NCBI RefSeq assembly: GCF_031195445.1 | Contig: NZ_CP133480.1 | Location: 4,518,501 to 4,582,500, forward strand | Source: Acuticoccus sp. MNP-M23 | GTDB taxonomy: Bacteria > Pseudomonadota > Alphaproteobacteria > Rhizobiales > Amorphaceae | Direction: 5' to 3' | DNA length: 64,000 bases | Shown: in pieces, positions 38,207 to 48,920 of the stretch | Layout: each line of letters begins with the position of its first letter | How positions within the stretch are numbered: position 1 is the first letter of the stretch | Notes under the pieces: model-generated | Database searches by the model: none | Told to the model about the DNA's origin: nothing | The model's input: only the letters and a program-made list of their open reading frames with translations | Made by a program: the position numbers and the translations under genes

Positions 38207-38422
38207 TCAGGCGCCTTCGACGTCCATTTCCAGGATCGCCATCGTGAAATTCCAGGACAGCTCGCCCTCGTCCTCGTCACGGTACATCACGCCGATGAAT
38301 TCCTCGCCGAGATAGACTTCCGCGGAATCGTCCTTGCGCGGCCGGGCTCGGATATTTAGCGCATCGTTCGCGAACTTCGCGCGCATGTATGCTTCGAGCT
38401 TCGCGATTTCGTTCTTGTCCAC
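38207..38422 (-). CDS. DUF3126-family small protein
   Basis: 71 residues. The sequence MDKNEIAKLEAYMRAKFAND, PRKDDSAEVYLGEEFIGVMY and WNFTMAILEMDVE fits DUF3126, a small family restricted to alphaproteobacteria and usually next to cysE, as here. The GTG at 38422 is chosen because AAGGAG lies 5 bases upstream and it yields the family N-terminus. Function unknown. It is followed at three bases by the gamma carbonic anhydrase gene. Confidence 0.88.
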   Translation of the reverse strand: MDKNEIAKLEAYMRAKFANDALNIRARPRKDDSAEVYLGEEFIGVMYRDEDEGELSWNFTMAILEMDVEGA

Positions 38423-38605
38423 AGTCACTCCTTGGTCTGCCGCTTCATGCGGCATGCACGGTCCGGTCTGCCGCGAGGTGCGGAGGCCGTGGGCGAGAGC
38501 GCGGTGCCGGAAACAGCCCCGGCGCCCCGCCGCGGTCGTGCGATGGGTTTGGATTTTACGCTGCCCGAATGGCCCCGCGCAATCAACAGCGCGCGGAAGA
38601 GAAGA

Positions 38606-39421
38606 TCAGCGCTGGGAGAGGTCCGCGAGGATCTGGTGCATGGACCGCGAAGGCTCCTGGCACCCGGCTTCACCCACGACCTTGGCAGGAACGCCGGCCA
38701 CCGTCACGCAGGGCGGCACCGCCTGAAGCACCACAGAACCCGCCGCAACGCGCGAGCACGAGCCGATGGAGAAGTTGCCGAGAACCTTGGCGCCGGCACC
38801 AATCAGCACGCCGCGGCCGATTTTCGGGTGGCGGTCGCCCCGCTCCTTGCCGGTGCCGCCAAGGGTGACGCCCTGCAGCATCGACACATCGTCGCCAACC
38901 CGCGCGGTCGCCCCGATGACGATGCCGGTGCCATGGTCGATGAAGATGCCGCGGCCCATCGGCACTGCTGGATGGATATCCACCTGGAGCGCGGCAGACA
39001 TGCGGCTTTGAAGCATCAGTGCGAAATCGCGCCGGCCGCGGGTCCACAGCGAGTGTGCGACACGGTGCGCCGTCAGCGCATGAAACCCCTTGAAATATAG
39101 GAGCGGTTCGATGAGCCGCTCGCACGCAGCATCGCGGTCGCGCACGGCCACCATGTCGACGCGGAAAATGTCGGCAAGTTCCGGTTGATCGTCGAGCGCA
39201 TCGGCAAAGGCGTGGCGGATGTGGGTTGCCGGCAGCGCAGCATCCGCAAGCCGCGCCGAAACGCGCTCGGCAATGGCCTCTTCCAGCGACGGCTGATCGA
39301 GCACGGTGGCATGGACGAGCCCGCCAAGGGCCGGCTCATGCCGCGCAATGCTCTCCGCGTCTTCCCGAACGATCCGCCAGACGGGATCGTGGTGCGACAG
39401 TGCGACGGCCTGCTCGCTCAT
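38606..39421 (-). CDS. cysE: Serine O-acetyltransferase
   Basis: 271 residues. CysE makes O-acetylserine from serine and acetyl-CoA for cysteine synthesis. The N-terminal helical domain (WRIVREDAESIARHEPALGG) is followed by hexapeptide repeats with the catalytic DIHPAVPMGRGIFIDHGTGI and TLGGTGKERGDRHPKIG. The C-terminal tail, normally bound by CysK, is EPSRSMHQILADLSQR rather than the classical ending in Ile; complex formation may therefore differ. It precedes the DUF3126 gene on the same strand. Confidence 0.95.
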   Translation of the reverse strand: MSEQAVALSHHDPVWRIVREDAESIARHEPALGGLVHATVLDQPSLEEAIAERVSARLADAALPATHIRHAFADALDDQPELADIFRVDMVAVRDRDAACERLIEPLLYFKGFHALTAHRVAHSLWTRGRRDFALMLQSRMSAALQVDIHPAVPMGRGIFIDHGTGIVIGATARVGDDVSMLQGVTLGGTGKERGDRHPKIGRGVLIGAGAKVLGNFSIGSCSRVAAGSVVLQAVPPCVTVAGVPAKVVGEAGCQEPSRSMHQILADLSQR

Positions 39422-39499
39422 GGCGTCTCCCCCGGCTCTCGCTGCCTATATTCGGTCGCTTTGGCCATTTCGCAACCTCTGGTCCGATCAAACCTTCGT

Positions 39500-40248
39500 T
39501 CAGTGCCGTTTGAGGAAGGCCAGAACCGCCTCCTTGTGCCCCTTGTCGCCCACCGCGGTCATGTGGTCGCGCCCCGGAAGGGAAACGGGCTCGGCATTTT
39601 GCATCAACGCCGCCAGGCCCTCGGCAGATCCCGCGATGTCGTCTTTATCACCGGCCACCACCAGTGTCGGGGCGGTGATCTCGTGCACCTGCGCCTCGCT
39701 CAGCGTCTGGCGGGATGCGCGGATGCAGGCGGCCAGCGCCTTGCGGTCGCTCTTCGTCTGCTCGGCAAACACGCGGAAGGCTCTGGCGCCGGGGTCGGTC
39801 ACGTCCGCAACACTGCCGGCTTCCATGGCTGCGGCAATCTCCGCGCCGCCGTCCACCCCGTCGACAAGGTTGCTGGCAAGGCCGGACAGGATCAGCGCGC
39901 TCACGCGCTCCGGCGCCGCAAGCGCTGTGAAGGCGGCAATCCGCGAGCCCATGGAATAGCCCATCACCACCGCAGTATCCGCGCCCAGATGGTCGAGCAG
40001 CCTGACCACGTCGGCAGCCATCTCGCCGGTCTGGTAGGCGGCGCTGTCGTAGAGCTTCTCGGACTTGCCGTGGCCTCTGTTATCGAGCGCCACCACCCGG
40101 TAGCCGGCCCCGGTCAGCGTCTTCACCCACGACGTGTTGTGCCAGTTGATGGTGCGGTTGGAGGCGTAGCCGTGGACAAGGACCATCAGCGGCCCCTCCC
40201 CGTCGTCCGAATAGTCGATGGTGACGCCGTTGCTGTCGAACTGGGGCA

Positions 40249-40249
<1 letters not shown>
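39500..40249 (-). CDS. Alpha/beta hydrolase
   Basis: 249 residues. The oxyanion strand is VLVHGYASNRTINW, the nucleophile is in GYSMGSRIAA, the acid is in VVAGDKDDIAG and the catalytic His in PGRDHMTAVG. Its ATG overlaps the stop of the ferredoxin-NADP reductase gene (TGATG), so the two are translationally coupled. Cytoplasmic. The substrate is unknown; esterase or enol-lactonase activity is likely from the fold. Confidence 0.88.
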
Positions 40250-41611
<1,362 letters not shown>

Positions 41612-41977
41612 GGTCCCTCGCGCGGTTAACGCCGCGACATACAAGATGGGCAGGCTGCGTCAAGCGACCGACGGTTCGTGCGGCTCTTGGCCAGGTAAGG
41701 ACGGAACAGCGGATCAATTGATGCAATTTTATTCAAATCCGCTCAAGGGTTAACAGAATTAACCATACGCCCGTCCCCCCAATTGGCTTTCTTGTTTGAG
41801 TATCTAGAGTATGGCATTAGCGATTTGTTAACGACTGACTGTGGCGCTCCTTGCCAGCAGCGCGAATGCCGCAGACAGCTTGTGTAAACAACCGGTGCCT
41901 GTCCTGGGGCTAGGCACCATCCCGGCGGCGAACAATGTCGTTCGACGCGATGTAGCGTATCCACTGAGGCGATGAAC
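41612..41977. promoter_or_regulatory. Divergent promoter region between ferredoxin and the giant protein gene
   Basis: 366 bp with no convincing ORF. It is AT-richer than its surroundings and holds several TTAAC motifs: near 41623, the symmetrical GGTTAA-CAGAA-TTAACC at 41748-41764 (continuing as TTAACCAT), and near 41828. TTAAC elements are half-sites of the cell-cycle regulator CtrA, though the spacing here (N5) is not the classic N7. GAGG at 41966-41969 is the ribosome site of the giant gene. Confidence 0.5.
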
Positions 41978-44900
41978 ATGGCCACTGACCCGACCCGCTC
42001 TTCGGAAGCACCCGGCTCTGATGCTTCTGATGCAGCGCTGACAGCCGTCGAGAAAGCGCTGAAGTTCAATCTCGATCCCGTGGACGCGGAGGAAGGCAAC
42101 CTTGCCCGCAAAATCGACGATGCGCTGCTCGGAGACGACCTGATCGGCCCATCCGTGGGCGATTCCGGTCCAATCCACGCGGACGATGCGGACGATGCGG
42201 ACGATGCGCTGACCCCTGCCAACGATGCGCCGGATGCCTCGCCCCAGTCGCGCCTGCGTCGCCGCCGCAACCGGATCGCAGCACGCCAGAAATCGGCCGC
42301 CAATGACGATCGCGCCCGCTTCGCCGAAGCTTCGGCCGAAGGCAGGCGCCGCGGTGCCGCCACGTTCGGCGTCGCGTTCTTCGCCTCGCTGGTGTGGGCT
42401 GCCCTCGGCGCCACCATCTTCTTCGTCGCCGCCAGTTCCACCGGCCTTCTGGCGTTCGCCACCTCCCCCGCCGCCTTTGCGGTCATTGCGGCCACCATCG
42501 CTCCCATCATCCTCTTCATGATGATTGCGTCGATGTCGCGCCGTTCCCACGAATTGCAGCTCAGCGCCCAGTCCATGGGCGAGATCGCGCGCCGCCTCAC
42601 CGAGCCGGAGGTCAACGCCAGCGAAGGCGTCGCCACCGTTGGCCAGGCAATCCGCCGCGAAGTCGCCGGCATGAGCGACGGCATCGAGCAGGCGCTGGAG
42701 CGTGCCTCCGAACTCGAAGTGCTCGTCCACCGCGAAGTCGCAGCGCTGGAGCGCTCGTACGGTGACCACGAGGCCAAGATCCGCGCCCTCTTCGAAGAGC
42801 TCGTGGCCGAGCGCCAGATGCTCATGGCCAACTCCGACAAGATGCGCGACGAGCTGGACGCTGCGAAAACCGGCCTCGCCGCCCTCATCGGCGAGTTGCG
42901 CACCACCGTGCTGGAAAGCCTGACCGAAACCACCGGCAAGATCGGCACCAGCTTCGAGACCGAACGCACCCGGATCACCGAGAACCTGAATTCATCCGGT
43001 CAGGCCCTGCTCGATTCGTTCGCCAACACCGGCGACGATTTCGTCACCAAGCTGCTCGACCGCGCCCAGGAGCTGGAGCAGCGCCTCACCTCCACCGGCA
43101 CCGACGTGGCCGGCCGCCTCGAAACCGTCAGCCAGACCCAGGCCGACGCCCTGCAGCACTTCGTCGAAGCGCTGATCAACGCCATCAACGACCAGTCCGA
43201 GGCGACCATCGCTGCGGTCAAGTCCGCTTCCGAGACGCTGGTGGGCAGCCTCCACTCCGAAACCGGCCAGACCGTTGAAACGATCCGCTCCACTGCGGAA
43301 TATCTGGTTGGCAGCCTTCAGGCCGAAGCAGGCTCCGCGTCCGAGACGATCCGCTCCACGTCGGACATCCTGATCGACTCGATCGTCGGCCAGTCCAAGG
43401 AAATCACCGACGAGTTCGGCCGCGTCGGCCAGGAGATGGTCGACACCCTCGCCGACCGCACCGCCGCAATGACCGAGAGCTTCACCGCCACCAGCTCGTC
43501 CATGGCCGACACGGTCCTGGAGCGCGCCGAGGACGTCACCAAGGTGCTGATGTCAGCTGGCGAGGACGTCTCGAATGCCATCAACGAGGTGAACGGCACG
43601 CTGACCATCACGCTGGACGAGAAGATGGAACGCCTCGCCGGTGTCATCACCGAAGCCAGCAACAAGTTCGACGACACCATCACCGCCCGCATGGGCGCGC
43701 TGGACGGCACCGTCAACATGTCGGTCGAGCGCCTCAGCAACGTGGTCGAGGACCGGATGAACACCGTGGACACCACGGTGTCCTATGCTGCCGAAAATCT
43801 CACCTCCACGCTCGACGAGCGGCTGGAAGCCATCGAGAACATCATCACCGGCGCGTCCGAAACCTTCGCAAGCCTGGTCGAAACCTCCATGGCCGGCATC
43901 GACGGAACGCTTGAGCGCTCCTCGCGCGAGCTGATCGAAAGCGTCGAGACGCATCTTGGCGAAGCCGACGGGACGATGCGCCGCACGTCCGAGACGCTGA
44001 TCAACACCATGTCGGAGCGCTCCGGTGCGGTCACCACCGAGCTGACGCGCGCCAACGAGACGCTGACCGCCACGTTCGACCAGCAGCTCGCGAGCATCGA
44101 CACCACCCTCACCCGCGCCTCCGAAGAGGTGGTCACCATCGTCGACGAGCGGCTCGCCACCATCGAGTCCACCCTCGTCACGGCATCGCAGACCCTGGAA
44201 AACGAGGTTGGCGCCCGCCTCACCCTCGTCACCGACCAGATGGCGCTGGCCGGCGAGAACCTCACGGGCGTCGTCACCAACAGCCTCACCCACCTCGACA
44301 CCACGCTGTCCGATGCCGCTTCGCGCATCGGCGGCATGATCGAGGGCCGCCTCAGCGAGATCGACGGACGCGTCGACGCCGCATCGCAGCACATCTCCAC
44401 CACGGTGGGCGAGCGCATGTCGATCATGGAACGCGAAGTGGCCGACAGCGCCGAACGCGCCGGCGAGACCATCACGCTGCGGGCCACAATGGTCGACGAG
44501 CGGATGACCGAGACCGCCTCGCGGGTGGTCGCCTCGCTGGAATCCAAGGTCGGCGAGCTGGACGCCACCATCGCCCAGGGTGGCTCCATTGCCGCCAGCG
44601 CCATCGCAGGCGCCTCCGAAGAGCTGTCCAACCAGCTCATCACCCAGGTGGACCAGGTTTCGTCCACCCTCGGCGTCCTCGGCGATCGTCTGACTGATGC
44701 CATCACCACCTCGTCCGGCGCGATGAGCGACACGCTGATCACCCGCGCCGACCAGATCGAGGTGACCCTCAACACGCTGGGCGACCGCCTGACCGATGTT
44801 CTGGGCAGTGCCTCCAACCAGTTCAGCGACACCATCGGCCGCCAGGTCGACGATATGGAGCAGCGCCTGCACATCCTGTCGGAGACGCTGTCGGGCACCG

Positions 44901-47900
44901 TCCAGTCCACCACCACGGCGATGCTGGAAAGCTTCGACGGCCGGATGAACGAATCCGAGGAGCGGCTTTCCCACCTGTCCGACCGGATGAGCGAATCGCT
45001 TCAGGGCACCTCCACCCAGCTGCAGGATTCGGTGCTGGCCCAGATCGACCAGATCGAAAGCTCCATGGGCGCCCTTGGCGACCGTCTGACCGACGCCGTG
45101 GCGCAGACATCCACCGCCCTGTCCGAAACCCTGCTCACCCAGGCCGACCGCTCCGAAAACCTCCTCAAGGAGCGTCAGCAGCTCCTTGAAGAGAGCTTCA
45201 TGAGCCACGCCAGCACCTTCGAGAAGACTCTGATCTCCTTCAACGAGGCACTGGACCGCACCTTCACCGAAGGGACCGAGGTGGCCGGCAACCAGCTTGC
45301 GACGCGCACCGACACGCTGGTGGAGCGCATCTCCGGCGAGGTCGACCGCGTGGCCGATGTGGTCGCCGGGTCCGGCTCCAGCCTCGTGGAAGACATCGGC
45401 CTCAGGATCGACAGCTTCAGCGAACGGCTTGAGGGCTTCCAGGGTGCCATCGCGCAATCCCTCACCGGCGACGGCGCAGACCTTGCGCTGCGCATCGAGG
45501 GGACTGCCGAGCGCATCGAGAAGGCGATCGTCACCGAAGGCGCGTCGCTGGACGCACTGCTGCGGTCCTCCACCGAGGCCTTCCAGGAGAACATGCGCGA
45601 GCAGACGGAGATTGCCCGCACCACGCTCGGCGACAGCGCGCAGGACATTTCCGGCGCCATGCGCCGCCATAGCGGCGAGATTGCCGAGACCCTGGCCCGC
45701 GCCGGCGCCGAGATCGCCAACGCCGTAACGGACCGCGCAGCCAGCGCTGCCGAGGAAATCAACCGCTCCGCCGGCTCCATCGCCGACATCATCGCAGAGC
45801 GCGGCGATTCCATCCGCGTCAGTCTCGACAACGAGGCCAATGCGTTCGCCGCCCGTGTCGACACGATCCGCGATACGATTGCGGGCGACATCTCCCGCCT
45901 CAGCGCGCTGATCGAAGACCGTGCGGTGCCTGTCTCCGGCGAGCTCACCGAAGCGATTTCCCGCTACGACGAGCTCGTCAACGAGCGCTCCACCGAAGTG
46001 GTCAGCGCGCTCACCACGCACGCTGCCGAGGTGGCCACCGTTCTCACCGAGCGGCTGGACGCCATGGAAGATGCGCTGGACGGCCGCGTGGAGAAAGTCT
46101 CGCAGGCTCTGGTGGAGCGCGCCCGCTCCATCTCCACCGTCCTGTCCGATGGTCAGGCGACCATCAACGATGCCTTCGCAGCCCGGCTCGACGAAATCAC
46201 CGCCCTCACCCGCGATGCGGTGGAGACGGTCTCGGACGGCCTCAGCGCCGAGGGCCAGCGCGCCCAGGTCTCGTTGCGCGAAAGCGTCGACGCTGCCCGC
46301 CGCGATGTGCTCGACCCGATGCGCGAAATCTCCACGCAGCTTTCCGAGGAGACCAGTGCGGTCAACCGGATGCTGGCCGAGACCATGGCATCCATGTCCG
46401 GCGAGGTCGCATCCGGCGGCAAGCTGATGCAGGAGGCGATGGTCGATGCGCTCGACCAGCTTCTCGGCATGATCGACGAGCGGACAGAGAACACCCGCAA
46501 CCAGATCACCGAGACCATGAAGCACGCCCACCATGCATTGGCCGAGGAAGGCTCGCGCACCACGGAGGCGATGCAGGTGGTGGCCCGTGATGCGGCGGCG
46601 AGCCTGTCGGACCTGCGCGTCGTCATCGACGAGCATGGCGACCAGTTCCTCAACGCCCTGGCGGAGCGTGGTGGCAACGCCATCTCGGAACTTCGCGAAA
46701 CGCACCGTGCCCTGATCGACGAGCTCGGCGGCACCCTGTCGCGGGTGGAGGACACCAACAAGTCGCTCCACGAGATGCTGGGCTCGGTCGGTGCCACGCT
46801 CGCCGACATGGAGGGCAATCTTGCCACCCGCGGTGACGACCTGAAGGCTGTGCTCGACCGCTCGCTGGCCGACACCGACCGGACGGCCGAGGAAATGGCA
46901 CGCCAGGCCTCGCAGCTGCGCGACACTTCGGATGCCTCGCTCCGTGATCTTTCGGCCATTGCGGACCGGATCGAGCGGGACAGCAAGTTCCTCGCCGCCT
47001 CCGTCGACAGGTTCGACCAGGACGCTTCCACCTTTGACGAGCGGATGGAAAACCGCCGCCGCGGGCTGGAAGAGCTGTCGACCACGCTGATGGGCAAGTC
47101 CGAAGAAGTGGACAGCCTGATGCGCGCCTTCACCGAGCAGGTGGATGCCCAGCTCCGCTCGACCGAAGAGCGGGCCCACGATGCGCGTCATCTTCTGGAG
47201 CGCACGCTGGAAGAGGCATCCAGCGCCATCGGCCCCCAGCTTGCCGGTTTCCACGAGGCGGCAAGCGCCGATGCGGACCGGATCCGCGAGGATCTGCGCC
47301 TGACCAACGAGGCCGTCGCCGCCGACATGGTCGAGGCCCTGCAGCAGGTGGCCAAGCGGTTCACCGAGGCAACCGAAGAGATGCGTCAGTCGGCCCGCTC
47401 GGTGCAGGAAGAGTTCGAGACCACCCGGAACGCGCTGGAACGCTCCGTGCTCGAACTGCCGGACGAGACGGTGCAGAATGCCGATGCACTGCGCCGCGCC
47501 GTCACCGACCAGCTGGATGCGGTGCGTGAGCTTGGTGCCATAGTTGCGCGCCACACTGGCGGCGGCGAGCCCATCGAGGCCAACACCGACGCCGTTGCCC
47601 GCCGCCGCGAGCGCACCGAAATGCGCCGCGCCGAACCCAACGGCCGCACCCGCTTTGCAGAGGCCGAAGCGCCGGCCACCAACGGCCGCGGCCGCCATGT
47701 CGACGACGCGCAGGACAGTGCCCGTCCCGCCGATGGCAACGGTATCTCACGGCTCGCCCGCTCCGCCGCCAAAGCGGTTGAAGACGGCGTCTACCGGGAC
47801 CTTTGGGCGCGCTTCAACCGCGGCGAGCGGCAGATCTTCTCGCGTCAGCTCTACACCCTCGACGGGCAGCAGACCTTCGAAGACGTGCGCCGCCGTTACC

Positions 47901-48073
47901 AGCGCGACCGCGACTTCCGCAGCGAGGTCGACCGGTATGTGGACGAGTTCGAGATCGTGATCGGGGATGCCGGCCGGGCCGACACCTCCGGCCGCCGCCG
48001 CCGCGACACGCTGATGAGCGAAGACGGCAAGCTCTACACGCTTCTGGCGCACGCGGCGGGCCGCCTCGCCTGA
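41978..48073 (+). CDS. Giant membrane-anchored coiled-coil protein, Growth Pole Ring (GPR/RgsE)-like
   Basis: 2,031 residues. An acidic, disordered N-terminus (1-125) is followed by two hydrophobic helices (about 131-151 and 162-185), then some 1,650 residues of heptad-rich, Ala/Ser/Thr/Asp/Glu repeats such as TLNTLGDRLTDVLGSASNQF and LGVLGDRLTDAITTSSGAMS, resembling apolipoprotein/spectrin-type helices. A distinct C-terminal domain (about 1,920-2,031) contains VYRDLWARFNRGERQIFSRQ. The size, topology and order fit GPR of Agrobacterium tumefaciens and RgsE of Sinorhizobium, which build a ring at the growing pole of unipolar-growing rhizobia. ATG 41978 is chosen over 41972 because GAGG lies 8 bases upstream. 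A strong terminator follows. Confidence 0.85.
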   Translation: MATDPTRSSEAPGSDASDAALTAVEKALKFNLDPVDAEEGNLARKIDDALLGDDLIGPSVGDSGPIHADDADDADDALTPANDAPDASPQSRLRRRRNRIAARQKSAANDDRARFAEASAEGRRRGAATFGVAFFASLVWAALGATIFFVAASSTGLLAFATSPAAFAVIAATIAPIILFMMIASMSRRSHELQLSAQSMGEIARRLTEPEVNASEGVATVGQAIRREVAGMSDGIEQALERASELEVLVHREVAALERSYGDHEAKIRALFEELVAERQMLMANSDKMRDELDAAKTGLAALIGELRTTVLESLTETTGKIGTSFETERTRITENLNSSGQALLDSFANTGDDFVTKLLDRAQELEQRLTSTGTDVAGRLETVSQTQADALQHFVEALINAINDQSEATIAAVKSASETLVGSLHSETGQTVETIRSTAEYLVGSLQAEAGSASETIRSTSDILIDSIVGQSKEITDEFGRVGQEMVDTLADRTAAMTESFTATSSSMADTVLERAEDVTKVLMSAGEDVSNAINEVNGTLTITLDEKMERLAGVITEASNKFDDTITARMGALDGTVNMSVERLSNVVEDRMNTVDTTVSYAAENLTSTLDERLEAIENIITGASETFASLVETSMAGIDGTLERSSRELIESVETHLGEADGTMRRTSETLINTMSERSGAVTTELTRANETLTATFDQQLASIDTTLTRASEEVVTIVDERLATIESTLVTASQTLENEVGARLTLVTDQMALAGENLTGVVTNSLTHLDTTLSDAASRIGGMIEGRLSEIDGRVDAASQHISTTVGERMSIMEREVADSAERAGETITLRATMVDERMTETASRVVASLESKVGELDATIAQGGSIAASAIAGASEELSNQLITQVDQVSSTLGVLGDRLTDAITTSSGAMSDTLITRADQIEVTLNTLGDRLTDVLGSASNQFSDTIGRQVDDMEQRLHILSETLSGTVQSTTTAMLESFDGRMNESEERLSHLSDRMSESLQGTSTQLQDSVLAQIDQIESSMGALGDRLTDAVAQTSTALSETLLTQADRSENLLKERQQLLEESFMSHASTFEKTLISFNEALDRTFTEGTEVAGNQLATRTDTLVERISGEVDRVADVVAGSGSSLVEDIGLRIDSFSERLEGFQGAIAQSLTGDGADLALRIEGTAERIEKAIVTEGASLDALLRSSTEAFQENMREQTEIARTTLGDSAQDISGAMRRHSGEIAETLARAGAEIANAVTDRAASAAEEINRSAGSIADIIAERGDSIRVSLDNEANAFAARVDTIRDTIAGDISRLSALIEDRAVPVSGELTEAISRYDELVNERSTEVVSALTTHAAEVATVLTERLDAMEDALDGRVEKVSQALVERARSISTVLSDGQATINDAFAARLDEITALTRDAVETVSDGLSAEGQRAQVSLRESVDAARRDVLDPMREISTQLSEETSAVNRMLAETMASMSGEVASGGKLMQEAMVDALDQLLGMIDERTENTRNQITETMKHAHHALAEEGSRTTEAMQVVARDAAASLSDLRVVIDEHGDQFLNALAERGGNAISELRETHRALIDELGGTLSRVEDTNKSLHEMLGSVGATLADMEGNLATRGDDLKAVLDRSLADTDRTAEEMARQASQLRDTSDASLRDLSAIADRIERDSKFLAASVDRFDQDASTFDERMENRRRGLEELSTTLMGKSEEVDSLMRAFTEQVDAQLRSTEERAHDARHLLERTLEEASSAIGPQLAGFHEAASADADRIREDLRLTNEAVAADMVEALQQVAKRFTEATEEMRQSARSVQEEFETTRNALERSVLELPDETVQNADALRRAVTDQLDAVRELGAIVARHTGGGEPIEANTDAVARRRERTEMRRAEPNGRTRFAEAEAPATNGRGRHVDDAQDSARPADGNGISRLARSAAKAVEDGVYRDLWARFNRGERQIFSRQLYTLDGQQTFEDVRRRYQRDRDFRSEVDRYVDEFEIVIGDAGRADTSGRRRRDTLMSEDGKLYTLLAHAAGRLA

Positions 48074-48099
48074 TCAGCCGGACCAGCGCGGAAGACACG

Positions 48100-48134
48100 A
48101 AAAAGGCGGCGCCCCGAAGCGCCGCCTTTTTTTT
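48100..48134. terminator. Rho-independent terminator after the giant gene
   Basis: A GGCGGCG / CGCCGCC stem with an 8-base loop is flanked by five A and eight T. It lies 26 bases after the stop codon and could also act leftwards. Confidence 0.92.
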
Positions 48135-48356
48135 GTTGAAGCATCATCACAGCCCGCAGGCTGCGCCTTGATGGGCCTGGTCGAACCCGCGAAGCGTCAG
48201 TCGGAACGCCGGCCTAAGTCTGAGAAAATCAAAAACGGAGTATCCCGAACCTCGGCACGGGCGGATCAATGCGCGTCGCAACAGCCGAAAGGCAGAACCA
48301 ATGTGCGATGATGGCCGCGCCAGACGAACCGGCCCGCCGCCGCTGCACAATGCGTT
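48135..48356. other. Intergenic stretch without a recognised feature
   Basis: About 220 bp between the terminator and the end of the convergent membrane-protein gene. I looked for tRNA-like T-arms and small RNAs and found no convincing cloverleaf or promoter. Confidence 0.3.
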
Positions 48357-48920
48357 TCAGTGGCTGGCGGCCTGGAGGGCTGCGAGGCGCGCGCCGATGG
48401 CATCAGCCGGCAGCCCCAGCGTATGCAGCGTCACGTGGATGGCGCCGCCCTTGCGGCGGGCGTTGGCTGCGCACAGCCGTCCGAGGAGCCCGATCCGGTC
48501 CGGCACGGCGATCGCCTCCTTCAGCGGCCGCCGGGTCTGCACGATCAGCGTCGACAGATGCATCGTGCGAAGCGCCCGGTGCCGGACACCGATTTCGGCG
48601 ATCTCGCTCCACGGGATCATCCCGAAACGGGCGATGAAGATGCCCTCGGTGTCGGCACCGAGCTGAGGCGTGTTCAGGTCGAGGGTCGGATGGAAGTACA
48701 GCGCGCAGAGCGAACCGACGATGCTGGCGATGAAGAACACGGGCGAGCCGTGGACCACCGCCGCCAGAACCCCCACCAGCGTCATCATCGCGCCGCCATA
48801 GACCATCATGTCGCCGGTATGGGGCCGGTATCCTACGGCGAAGGCCTTCGGCACACCGCCCTCACCGTTGCCGTCGCCACCGCCGCCACCGCTGCCCGGG
48901 AACGGAACCTGCGCGTCCAT
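48357..48920 (-). CDS. Small inner-membrane protein of unknown function
   Basis: 187 residues. A glycine-rich cytoplasmic lead (GSGGGGGDGNGEGG) precedes a pair of membrane helices (MVYGGAMMTLVGVLAAVV and FFIASIVGSLCALYF). A cytoplasmic part follows: GIFIARFGMIPWSEIAEIGV, then a basic segment QTRRPLKEAIAV. This layout resembles small bacterial-PH-like membrane proteins, but I recognise no named family. Its ATG overlaps the ribB stop (TGATG), so it is translated with ribB. The role is unknown. Confidence 0.72.
   Translation of the reverse strand: MDAQVPFPGSGGGGGDGNGEGGVPKAFAVGYRPHTGDMMVYGGAMMTLVGVLAAVVHGSPVFFIASIVGSLCALYFHPTLDLNTPQLGADTEGIFIARFGMIPWSEIAEIGVRHRALRTMHLSTLIVQTRRPLKEAIAVPDRIGLLGRLCAANARRKGGAIHVTLHTLGLPADAIGARLAALQAASH

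Noticed and set aside
41972-41977. ATG 41972 as start of the giant gene
   Set aside because: Only two bases separate it from the GAGG ribosome site, whereas ATG 41978 has proper spacing.
43553-47698. A 1,381-codon open frame on the minus strand opposite the giant coiled-coil gene
   Set aside because: It mirrors the repetitive, GC-rich codons of the plus-strand gene. It has no recognisable domain and is rich in Gly, His and Arg, as antisense frames in high-GC DNA usually are.
48165-48200. Possible tRNA T-arm (GGTTCGA on the minus strand)
   Set aside because: The flanking bases do not form a five-pair T stem, and no acceptor or anticodon arm is present.
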